Origin: Candidatus Nitronauta litoralis | GTDB lineage: Bacteria; Nitrospinota; Nitrospinia; Nitrospinales; Nitrospinaceae | Direction: 5' to 3' | Length of the DNA: 64,000 nt | NCBI GenBank assembly: GCA_015698285.1 | Contig: CP048685.1 | Location: 3,348,001-3,412,000, forward strand | Part shown: positions 50,995 through 59,629 of the stretch, one piece after another | How positions within the stretch are numbered: position 1 is the first letter of the stretch | How the letters are laid out: every line of letters begins with the position of its first letter | The notes under the pieces: model-generated | Seen by the model: the letters and a program-made list of their open reading frames with translations, nothing else | Told to the model about the DNA's origin: nothing | Database searches by the model: none | Position numbers and translations under genes: made by a program

Positions 50995-53277
50995 ATGGGT
51001 AAGTCACTCCTTATTGTCGAGTCCCCTACCAAGGTGGACACGCTTAAAAAAATTGTCGGCAAAAACTTTATTATTAAGGCATCGGTAGGCCATATCAAGG
51101 ATTTGCCCAAGAAGGACCTGGGTGTCGACATAGAAAACGACTTCAGCCCGAAATATATCACCATACGGGGTAAGGGGAAAATATTAAGCGCCCTGAAAGC
51201 TGCCGCCAAAAAGGTTGATGATGTCTATCTCGCCCCTGATCCCGACCGCGAAGGAGAAGCCATTGCCTACCACATCCTGAATGAAGTGGCACCCTTGGTT
51301 AAGGGAAAAGTCTACCGGGTCATGTTCAACGAAATCACCAAGAAAGGTGTTACTGAGGCTCTGAAAAACCCGACGGAATTAAATACCAACCGGGTAAACG
51401 CTCAACAAGCCCGCCGAATTCTGGACCGGCTCGTGGGATACAAGATCAGCCCACTCCTTTGGAAAAAAATTCATCGCGGCTTGAGCGCCGGTAGGGTGCA
51501 GTCGGTTGCCCTTAGGATGATTTGCGAGCGGGAACAGGAAATCAAGGATTTCAAACAAGAAGAATACTGGAGTATCACCGCTGACCTTGAAGGAAGCAAA
51601 GAACCCACCTTTTCTGCCAAACTCCATAAAATTGGAGAGGACAAGGCCGAAATCGCTAACCAGAAGCAGGCTGAAGAACTGGTAGCCCAAACCGAGGGCA
51701 AAGACTTTAAACTGGAGGATGTTGTTAAAAAGGAGCGCAAGCGAAACCCGGTGGCTCCCTTTATCACCAGTTCCCTGCAACAGGAGGCGTCCCGAAAGCT
51801 AGGGTTTTCTCCAAAGAAAACCATGATGCTGGCCCAAAGGTTGTATGAAGGAGTCCCTCTTGAGGGCAAGGGAAATGTTGGCCTGATCACTTATATGAGA
51901 ACGGATGCTACGCGCCTTGCTGACGAGGCTATCGAAGCCATTCGTGGGTATATTGTAGAAAAATTTGGGAAAGATTATCTGCCTGGAAAACCAAATGTCT
52001 ATAAAAGTAAAAAATCAGCACAGGAAGCCCATGAAGCCATCCGCCCAACGGATGTCACTATTGAACCCAAAAGCTTAAAGCCGAAACTCGAAAAAGACCT
52101 GTACAGGTTGTACAACCTGATCTGGGCCAGAGCAGTCTCCTGTCAAATGGTCCCTGCCAAACTGGACACCACCCAGTTTGATATCAAATGCGGTGATCTG
52201 GTGTTCCGCGCCAATGGTTCGGTCATTAAATTTCATGGCTTCATGAAAGTCTATGTTGAAGACGCGGAAGAGGAGGCTCAGTCAAAAAACGTGAAAGAGG
52301 GTGAGGAGCAAAAAGGCAAGCCCGGAGAAAAAGTTTTACCTGACCTTCCCAAAGGCGAAATGTTAAAGCTCCTGAAAATAGATCCGGAGCAACATTTTAC
52401 CCAGCCTCCACCTCGGTTTTCTGAGGCCATGCTCGTAAAGGAGCTGGAAGCTCGTGGAATCGGCCGACCCAGTACTTATGCATCGATCATAAGTGTTATC
52501 AAAGATCGGGATTACGTCCGGAACGAAGAAAAGCGGCTTTCACCCACCGAATTAGGGGTCATGGTCAGTGAAATGCTGGTGGAGAATTTTCCCGATATCC
52601 TGACAGAAAAATTTACTGCGGAGCTTGAAGGCAATCTAGACCTCATAGAGGAGGGAAAATCTGAATGGGTTGATACCCTGCGGAATTTTTATGGGCCTTT
52701 TGAGAAAAACCTGGTTGAAGCAGAAAAGAAAATGAAGGATGTCAAAAGCCAGGTAGAAGAAACTGACGAGGTTTGTGAAAAATGCAATCAGCCCATGATT
52801 ATTAAGTGGGGAAGATTTGGTAAATTCATGGCTTGTTCCGGCTATCCTGATTGCAAAAACACTCGTGAGGTCAAGAAACCTGGTCAGGAGGAGGAAGAGG
52901 CTCCTCAGGAAATTGAAGGAGAATGCGATAAGTGCGGAGGTTCTCTTGTACTCAAAATGGGAAGATTTGGAAAATTCCTGGCCTGTTCGAAATATCCTGA
53001 TTGTAAATTCACTAAACCCCTCAGTCTCGGAATTGACTGCCCGGAGGAATCCTGTAAAGGTTACGTGACATCCCGCCGTTCCAAAAAAGGGCGAACATTT
53101 TACGGTTGTAGCGCGTATCCTGATTGCTCTTTTGTTTCCTGGGACAAGCCCGTTCCAGAGCCATGCCCGGAAAAAGATTGCGATAGCAAATTCATGGTGG
53201 AAAAATGGAAGAAGAATGAGGGTGCCTCTATTATTTGTCCCAAGTGCAAATTTAAAAAATCTGAAGAAGCCGCTTAA
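50995..53277 (+). CDS. topA: DNA topoisomerase I
   Basis: 760 residues. Type IA enzyme that relaxes negative supercoils. Toprim domain with LLIVESPTKVDTLKKIV at the N-terminus and DPDREGEAIAYH (about 82-93). The catalytic Tyr is in GLITYMRTDATRLAD (Y300). Four C-terminal zinc-ribbon units follow about 595-755: CEKCNQPM...CSGYPDC, CDKCGGS...CSKYPDC, CPEESC...CSAYPDC and CPEKDC...CPKC. GAGG lies before the ATG, 6 bases past dprA. Complete and typical in size. Confidence 0.96.
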   Translation: MGKSLLIVESPTKVDTLKKIVGKNFIIKASVGHIKDLPKKDLGVDIENDFSPKYITIRGKGKILSALKAAAKKVDDVYLAPDPDREGEAIAYHILNEVAPLVKGKVYRVMFNEITKKGVTEALKNPTELNTNRVNAQQARRILDRLVGYKISPLLWKKIHRGLSAGRVQSVALRMICEREQEIKDFKQEEYWSITADLEGSKEPTFSAKLHKIGEDKAEIANQKQAEELVAQTEGKDFKLEDVVKKERKRNPVAPFITSSLQQEASRKLGFSPKKTMMLAQRLYEGVPLEGKGNVGLITYMRTDATRLADEAIEAIRGYIVEKFGKDYLPGKPNVYKSKKSAQEAHEAIRPTDVTIEPKSLKPKLEKDLYRLYNLIWARAVSCQMVPAKLDTTQFDIKCGDLVFRANGSVIKFHGFMKVYVEDAEEEAQSKNVKEGEEQKGKPGEKVLPDLPKGEMLKLLKIDPEQHFTQPPPRFSEAMLVKELEARGIGRPSTYASIISVIKDRDYVRNEEKRLSPTELGVMVSEMLVENFPDILTEKFTAELEGNLDLIEEGKSEWVDTLRNFYGPFEKNLVEAEKKMKDVKSQVEETDEVCEKCNQPMIIKWGRFGKFMACSGYPDCKNTREVKKPGQEEEEAPQEIEGECDKCGGSLVLKMGRFGKFLACSKYPDCKFTKPLSLGIDCPEESCKGYVTSRRSKKGRTFYGCSAYPDCSFVSWDKPVPEPCPEKDCDSKFMVEKWKKNEGASIICPKCKFKKSEEAA

Positions 53278-53298
53278 CAGTTTTACCGGACCCTCCCT

Positions 53299-54612
53299 AT
53301 GAACTCATTTCTAACGGTGGTTGGGGCTGGACTTGCCGGTTCCGAAGCGGCCTGGCAGGCTGCAGAAAACGGAGTTCCCGTTGTCCTTTATGAAATGCGG
53401 CCCAATCAGCCTACTCCCGTTCATAAAACCAGCCAATGCGCTGAACTGGTTTGCAGTAATTCACTGGGGTCGCTGAACGAAACCTCGGCTCCCTACCTGT
53501 TAAAAAAAGAACTGCGAAATTTAAACTCCCTTGTCATAAAGGCAGCAGACCAACATGCCGTCCCCGCCGGTGCTGCATTGGCCGTGGATCGCGATTTGTT
53601 TTCTGCCGAGATAACCCGACACCTTGAAAACCACCCCAATATCACTTTCAAAAGGGAAGAAATAGAAAAAATCCCCGATGAAGGGCCGGTCGTAATCGCA
53701 ACGGGTCCGCTCACCTCTCCTTCTTTATCCAGTGAAATTGCAAAGTTGATGGGTGATGAATATCTCTATTTTTACGACGCGCTGTCTCCCATTGTGGATG
53801 CCAATACAATAGACACTTCCAAAGCCTTTTTTGCTTCCAGATATGGCAAAGGGACGGCTGATTATTTAAATTGTGGGATGACCCGGGAACAATACGATGC
53901 TTTTCTGGATGCTCTTCTCAAAGCTGAAAAAGTGGCGCTAAAAGAATTTGAGAAGCCGGTCTACTTTGAGGGCTGCATGCCCATTGAGGAACTGGCATCA
54001 CGTGGCCACAAGACTCTGGCATTTGGTCCGATGAAACCGGTCGGGTTAAACCATCCTGTAACCGGAGAACGATTTTATGCAGTGGTCCAACTAAGAAAAG
54101 AAAACAAGGAAGGTACGGCCTATAATATAGTAGGCTTCCAAACCAAACTCACATATCCAGGCCAAAAAGAAATATTTCGAATGATCCCTGGTCTGGAGAA
54201 AGCGGAATTTTTTCGCTACGGCGCCATTCACCGGAATACCTACGTCAATGCACCCGAATTACTGGATCTTAATTTTCAGGTTAAAGAAAAACCAGGTCTT
54301 TATTTTGCAGGGCAAATTGTTGGAGTAGAAGGGTATGTGGAATCCTGCGCCATGGGAGCCATGGCAGGGTTATCCGGATCAAGACAAATCCAGGGCAAAC
54401 CTTTCAAACTTCCTCCGGGGGATACTGCGATTGGTTCCTTATTAAAACACGTTCTTGAAAAAGGGAAGGGAAGCTTCCAGCCTATGAATATAAATTTTGG
54501 TCTCTTTACTGGCAAGGAAACCCGCATACGGGACAAAAAATTGCGAAATGCGGCGATAGTCGAGAGAGCACTAAATGCTCAAGAGGATTGGTTGGAAAAT
54601 TTAAAAAGCTGA
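53299..54612 (+). CDS. trmFO: FAD/folate-dependent tRNA U54 methyltransferase TrmFO
   Basis: 437 residues. Uses methylene-tetrahydrofolate and FAD to make ribothymidine at tRNA position 54. FAD-binding VVGAGLAGSEAAWQAAENG at the N-terminus; TSQCAELVCSNSLGS (about 44-58) and YFEGCMPIEELASRG (about 217-231) carry the two catalytic cysteines. FAGQIVGVEGYVESCAMGAMAG completes the flavin site. It follows topA by 21 bases, the usual arrangement in many phyla. It converges on the PilB-like gene; the 12-base gap holds no terminator of note. Confidence 0.96.
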   Translation: MNSFLTVVGAGLAGSEAAWQAAENGVPVVLYEMRPNQPTPVHKTSQCAELVCSNSLGSLNETSAPYLLKKELRNLNSLVIKAADQHAVPAGAALAVDRDLFSAEITRHLENHPNITFKREEIEKIPDEGPVVIATGPLTSPSLSSEIAKLMGDEYLYFYDALSPIVDANTIDTSKAFFASRYGKGTADYLNCGMTREQYDAFLDALLKAEKVALKEFEKPVYFEGCMPIEELASRGHKTLAFGPMKPVGLNHPVTGERFYAVVQLRKENKEGTAYNIVGFQTKLTYPGQKEIFRMIPGLEKAEFFRYGAIHRNTYVNAPELLDLNFQVKEKPGLYFAGQIVGVEGYVESCAMGAMAGLSGSRQIQGKPFKLPPGDTAIGSLLKHVLEKGKGSFQPMNINFGLFTGKETRIRDKKLRNAAIVERALNAQEDWLENLKS

Positions 54613-54624
54613 CAATTAATACTG

Positions 54625-57468
54625 CTAAACGATACAAACTGCCATGACCTGTTTGAGGTCGCAGTCCCCTTTGAAGATTTTCTTAATCCCATCCTGTTTC
54701 AGGGTAGTCATACCATCGCTTAAAGCTTGCTCACGTAATTCTTCGACGAGGGATTTTTTCATAATCATCCGTTTGATCTCATCTGTTCCTTCTAGCAACT
54801 CATGCAGACCAGTTCTTCCTGCATAACCGGTATTGCCGCACTTATCACAACCCTTTGGACCTTTTAAAGTCAGGTCGTCCGTATATTCTATTCCTACATT
54901 TTTCATAAATAATTCTTCACTACCATATTCTTTGACAAGAGTATCGTATTCGTCGCGGCCAGGATGATAGTCCTCCTTGCATTTCTTACAAAGCGTTCTC
55001 ACCAGACGCTGGGCCACAATCAGGAGCAATGCATCTGCAAAATTCAGCGGATTCATTCCCATGTCCAAAAGACGAGTAATGGTTTCGGGAGCTGAGTTGG
55101 TATGCAGAGTACTGAAAACAAGGTGACCCGTGAGGGAAGCCTCTAATCCAATAGCACAGGTTTCGGCATCCCGCATTTCACCCACCATGATGACGTCAGG
55201 GTCAGCTCGGAGGAAGGATTTCATTGCCCTTGCAAAGTTCAACCCGATCTTGGGATGCATCTGGACCTGTCTTAAACCCCTTTGTGTGATTTCCACAGGA
55301 TCTTCTGCCGTCCAGATTTTACGATCAGGTTTGTTGATGAATCCAAGTGTTGAGTGAAGAGTTGTCGTTTTACCAGATCCCGTCGGGCCCACCACCAGGA
55401 TAAGACCGTATGGCTTTGCAGCCAGACGTTGAATCAGCTCCAGGTTTCTTTGGGCAAAATTCATTCCTTCAAGAGGAATTGGTTTGCTGGCTGCCAGAAT
55501 ACGTAAGACCGCATCCTCATTTCCGCCAACTGTCGGACATGTCGCAACGCGGTATTCAATATCCTTCCTGCCGTATTTCATTTTGATTTTGCCATCCTGG
55601 GGGAGACGTCTTTCGGCAATATCCAGCTTAGACATAATCTTGATACGGGACAAAATCGCTTGTTTGTATAGAGGAGGAATTTCCTGGTATATCCGACAGG
55701 AGCCATCCTTGCGATAACGAACCAGCATATTGTCCTTACCCACGCCGGGTTCAAGGTGAATATCTGAAATTCCCTGGTCGTAAGCGTCGATTAAAATTTT
55801 GTTTACAAGCTTAATGATAGTGTTATCAGCTTCATTGATTGCATTTATTTCATCATCATCGTCATCGATGGTTTCAACACCATCATCTTTTTCACTTTGC
55901 AGCGCGTCCAGGAGGGAGGACATTTCACCGATTCCAGCCCCCTCCTCATCGTCCTCTTCAACCGTATCATCGGCCAGGGTTCCCGTAAGAAAGTCATGAA
56001 TATCAGCTTTCAAAGAAACCTTGAACTCTAATTCATGTTTTGCAAATATCAATTTTATGTTCTGGATTTTATCCTGATTAAGTGGATTATCTATCAGGAT
56101 AGTTACCTTTTTGCCTTCTCTTCCTATTGGTACCCAGGCATTTTTTTGCAGAAAATTCAGGTTCAATCCTTCAAACAAGGAGGAGGGTAGAACCGTTCCC
56201 TGCTCATATCCCACATAAGAAACATTGTAAAAATTCTCAAGTGACTTCCCCAGGTCATTTCTGGAAATTTTGAGTTCACCAAGCAATAGTTGCTCAATAT
56301 CAATCTGGTTTCGTCTTGCTTTTCCTATAGCTTGGTTTAATTCAGTATCTGAAAGGATTCCATTGTTGATTAAGTATGAAAACTTGGTTGGTTTTTGTTG
56401 TACAAACTTGGTCTGGTTAAAAAATGCCAGGCCAATCGTTTCAGCTATAGAAGTCGCGTTTTTCTCGTCGTTTGAAGTGAAGGGAGCACCTGAATGTTTA
56501 TTGATCAACTGAAGAACACCCATGAGACGGTTCTGGTTCATCATGGGAACCACTAGCATGTTCTGGGTTTTGAATCCGGATTTTTTGTCCCACGAACTGT
56601 CAAATGACAATTCCGAGTGGAATGCCTGTAGCTCGTTTTGATCGTAAACATTCTTGATGACCACCGCTTTTTGGGCCATGGCCACACAACCGGCTATACT
56701 TTGCGGGGCAATGGGGACACGAATTTCATTTACCGTATCACCCGATTTCATTTTTGAGTAAATCTCATTCTTGGGCTGGTCTACAGCATATATTGTCATC
56801 AACTCCGCGTCGAATAGCTCCAGGATGGAGGGCTTGAGTTCAATTAAAATTTCATCCACATTTTTAGCAGAGTGGATGGCATTAACGATTGAAACCATTT
56901 TCTCCTGGGAGTTCTGTCCGCCCCCAGCGGACCCTGAACCATTACTCACTTCATCCAATTTGGTTACCATTAAACCGAGAGGGATCGATAAGTCTTTGGC
57001 GGTTTTAAAGTCTTCATCGGAAAACTTTCCGTTTCCCTTTTTATTGATGATCTCTATCACCCCCACCAGTTTTTTATTGTGGGCAAGGGGAGCGACAATC
57101 AATGATTTTGTGGTGAATCCTGATTCGCCGTCCAGCGCTGATCCGAGGTCCATATTCGGGTTGTACATGGCAAGTTCAGCCTTGGAATTAACATCTGAAA
57201 TGTTAAGAGCTTTGCCACTGGTGACCACATGGCCGACAATTGTTTTAGGCGAAATATCTTGTCTGATTTCGCCAACTCCGTTGCCGAGATGATTTCGGGA
57301 AACAAGTTGCTTGGTTGCCCGTTCCAGGCTGAAAAGCACAATAGCCTCTGACTCAAATAACTCTTTAAGCTCATCTATGATATTAGGCACCACAGTAGAC
57401 AGGTCACTTGCAGAATTTATTCGGGAGGTAAGTGATTTAACTTTTTCTCCCGCAGTTGTGGTTGCCAT
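54625..57468 (-). CDS. PilB/GspE-type secretion ATPase with two N-terminal GAF domains
   Basis: 947 residues, far longer than the usual 500-600. GAF domain 1 about 22-172 and GAF domain 2 about 200-355 (both with the closing VGVIEIINKK / MGVLQLINKH strand-helix). A MshEN/T2SSE_N domain about 365-505 (ILSDTELNQAIGKARRNQID) follows, then an acidic linker (about 507-550, including DDDDDE). The ATPase core has Walker A GPTGSGKT (694-701), Walker B-like LRADPDVIMVGEMRDAET (about 753-770), and the zinc pairs C817/C820 and C854/C857. Drives pilus assembly or secretion from the cytoplasm. GAF domains sense small ligands, including cyclic nucleotides, so regulated activity is likely. No other pilus genes are in the window. 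Confidence 0.92.
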   Translation of the reverse strand: MATTTAGEKVKSLTSRINSASDLSTVVPNIIDELKELFESEAIVLFSLERATKQLVSRNHLGNGVGEIRQDISPKTIVGHVVTSGKALNISDVNSKAELAMYNPNMDLGSALDGESGFTTKSLIVAPLAHNKKLVGVIEIINKKGNGKFSDEDFKTAKDLSIPLGLMVTKLDEVSNGSGSAGGGQNSQEKMVSIVNAIHSAKNVDEILIELKPSILELFDAELMTIYAVDQPKNEIYSKMKSGDTVNEIRVPIAPQSIAGCVAMAQKAVVIKNVYDQNELQAFHSELSFDSSWDKKSGFKTQNMLVVPMMNQNRLMGVLQLINKHSGAPFTSNDEKNATSIAETIGLAFFNQTKFVQQKPTKFSYLINNGILSDTELNQAIGKARRNQIDIEQLLLGELKISRNDLGKSLENFYNVSYVGYEQGTVLPSSLFEGLNLNFLQKNAWVPIGREGKKVTILIDNPLNQDKIQNIKLIFAKHELEFKVSLKADIHDFLTGTLADDTVEEDDEEGAGIGEMSSLLDALQSEKDDGVETIDDDDDEINAINEADNTIIKLVNKILIDAYDQGISDIHLEPGVGKDNMLVRYRKDGSCRIYQEIPPLYKQAILSRIKIMSKLDIAERRLPQDGKIKMKYGRKDIEYRVATCPTVGGNEDAVLRILAASKPIPLEGMNFAQRNLELIQRLAAKPYGLILVVGPTGSGKTTTLHSTLGFINKPDRKIWTAEDPVEITQRGLRQVQMHPKIGLNFARAMKSFLRADPDVIMVGEMRDAETCAIGLEASLTGHLVFSTLHTNSAPETITRLLDMGMNPLNFADALLLIVAQRLVRTLCKKCKEDYHPGRDEYDTLVKEYGSEELFMKNVGIEYTDDLTLKGPKGCDKCGNTGYAGRTGLHELLEGTDEIKRMIMKKSLVEELREQALSDGMTTLKQDGIKKIFKGDCDLKQVMAVCIV

Positions 57469-57734
57469 GGATTATCTCGATATTTTGAGGTTAGCAAATT
57501 TGACTACACAGTATAGTGCGCTTATAAAACCTTGCATTTCCGCATTATTATCTTACTGACTTTGCCCTTTAGGTTCAACGACTTTTTGTTTGATCGGGTT
57601 AGGGAGAACAAACACATAAAGCTTAAAAGAGTAAGACCAGGATTTCGAGTAGTCGAAATTTTTTTGAAAGAGGGGAGGTTAGGCTAAAATAAAAAAAGCC
57701 GGGTGCATTGAAAAACAGAAAATACTTTTTAAAA

Positions 57735-59624
57735 TCAAATATCCAAGTCCTGGAAAAAAGGCGCTTTTTCCTTAATAAAAACGAATCGAGAGCCCGGGTC
57801 CTTTCCCATGAGGCGATCAAACAGATCACTGGTTTTTTCCTGGTCTTCAATTTTCACTTGAATAAGGGTTCGTTTTGACTTGTCCATGGTAGTCGATTTT
57901 AAATCGGCCGCTGGCATTTCGCCCAATCCCTTAAACCGACCAATCTCGTGCTTCGAACCATTAAGTTTCTCAACAATGGAATCCTTTTCTTGATCATCCA
58001 AAGCATAAAAGGATTTTTTACCTGCATCAATTCGATACAACGGTGGCTGGGCAATGAATAAATTTCCATTTTCAATAATCTGCGGCATATACCTGAAGAA
58101 AAAAGTGAGTAGAAGGGTACAAATGTGAGCACCATCTACATCAGCATCTGTCATTAAAATAATCTTTCCATAACGCAACTTACTATAATCAAATTTGGGT
58201 TCAATCCCAGTGCCAAGGGCGGAAACAATATTCTTTATTTCCGTATTTGCCAAAATTTTGTCCAGGGTCGCCGTTTCAACGTTTAGAATTTTTCCGCGGA
58301 TAGGGAGAATCGCCTGGGTCTTCCTGTCCCGTGCCTGCTTACTGGACCCTCCGGCAGACTCACCTTCACATATAAAAAGCTCCGATTCCTGCATAACAGT
58401 TGAGGCACAATCGGAAAGTTTTCCCGGAAGGTTCAGGCGGTGGGAAATGTTACTCTTTCTTTGAACCGCGTCTTTTGCCAGGCGGGAAGCAATACGTGCC
58501 TGCGCCGCCAAAACCACACGGTTGGCTACTTGATCTCCAATAGTCTGGTTATCAAGAAGAAAATGTTCCAGAGAATGTTTTACGACCGACTCAACCTGTG
58601 AGGCTATATCCGAATTCAATCGGCCTTTGGTCTGCCCCTGGAATTCAACCTCCCCTTGCAGGTAAACATTTAGAATGGCAATCAAACCTTCTTTCACATC
58701 TTCCCCGGTAATACTTGGAACCCCTTTTGGAAGAAGGCTGCGCCGCTCTATATAAGATTTCAAAGCGCGGGTCATCCCATTTCTGAAACCTGTTTCATGC
58801 GTTCCACCATCAATCGTCCGGATTGCGTTCGCATAAGAATAGATCTGTGATTCAGTATTTGAGGTCCATATAAAAGCAAACTCCATCCTCAGTTTGTCAG
58901 CTTCCTTTTCTACATAAAAAGGATCAGGTGACAGGATCGGTTTCCCATCCGTTAATTTTCTCAGGTAGTCTTTAATACCCTCAGGATATTGAAACGAATG
59001 GTTGTTCTTTCCTTCTTTTACCAGGATTTTAAGCCCTTTATTCAGGAATGCCTTGGATTCTGCCTGTTCTAAAATCAGTTTGACGTTGAAGTCTGTTTTC
59101 TTGAAAATCTTGGGATCCGGGCTAAAGGTTATCCGCGTTCCCTTGTTCCGGGTCTTGGGCCCTTTTTTAAGTTTCGTTTTTGGTTTCCCTTGTGAATACT
59201 CCTGGGTCCATTCGTGGCCCTCCCTGTAAGAGGTGGATACCAGCGACTTGGATAAGGCACAAACAACCGCCATGCCAACACCATGCAACCCTCCAGAAAC
59301 TTTATAAGAACCTTCATCAAATTTTCCACCGGAATGCAGGGTGGTAAATAAAATCTCCATGGCGCTTTTTTTGGTTTTCTTGTATTGGTCCACGGGCACT
59401 CCGCGACCGTTATCTTTGATGGAGATCCTGTTTGAATCGAGCAAATTGATTTCTATAATGGTGCAGTGTCCATTGAGGGCTTCATCAACGGCATTGTCCA
59501 GAATTTCCCAGACAAGATGATGCAGTCCGGTTGAAGAGGTTGAACCGATGTACATTCCGGGTCGACGGCGAACGGGTTCAAGACCTTCGAGAACCTGGAT
59601 ATCCTTAGCTTTATAATCCGACAT
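57735..59624 (-). CDS. parE: DNA topoisomerase IV subunit B
   Basis: 629 residues, the ParE length. GHKL ATPase with LEGLEPVRRRPGMYIG, EILDNAVDEALNGHC, DNGRGVPVD and GGLHGVGMAVV, then the Toprim part EGESAGGSSKQARDRKTQAILPIRGKILN (split here for reading: EGESAGG and LPIRGKILN) and TDADVDGAHI. The C-terminus FKGLGEMPAADLKSTTMD is of the ParE/GyrB kind. It lies 5 bases downstream of the parC stop on the same strand, so both subunits come from one transcript. Assigned to ParE rather than GyrB by size and ParC neighbour. Confidence 0.9.
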   Translation of the reverse strand: MSDYKAKDIQVLEGLEPVRRRPGMYIGSTSSTGLHHLVWEILDNAVDEALNGHCTIIEINLLDSNRISIKDNGRGVPVDQYKKTKKSAMEILFTTLHSGGKFDEGSYKVSGGLHGVGMAVVCALSKSLVSTSYREGHEWTQEYSQGKPKTKLKKGPKTRNKGTRITFSPDPKIFKKTDFNVKLILEQAESKAFLNKGLKILVKEGKNNHSFQYPEGIKDYLRKLTDGKPILSPDPFYVEKEADKLRMEFAFIWTSNTESQIYSYANAIRTIDGGTHETGFRNGMTRALKSYIERRSLLPKGVPSITGEDVKEGLIAILNVYLQGEVEFQGQTKGRLNSDIASQVESVVKHSLEHFLLDNQTIGDQVANRVVLAAQARIASRLAKDAVQRKSNISHRLNLPGKLSDCASTVMQESELFICEGESAGGSSKQARDRKTQAILPIRGKILNVETATLDKILANTEIKNIVSALGTGIEPKFDYSKLRYGKIILMTDADVDGAHICTLLLTFFFRYMPQIIENGNLFIAQPPLYRIDAGKKSFYALDDQEKDSIVEKLNGSKHEIGRFKGLGEMPAADLKSTTMDKSKRTLIQVKIEDQEKTSDLFDRLMGKDPGSRFVFIKEKAPFFQDLDI

Positions 59625-59629
59625 GAAAT

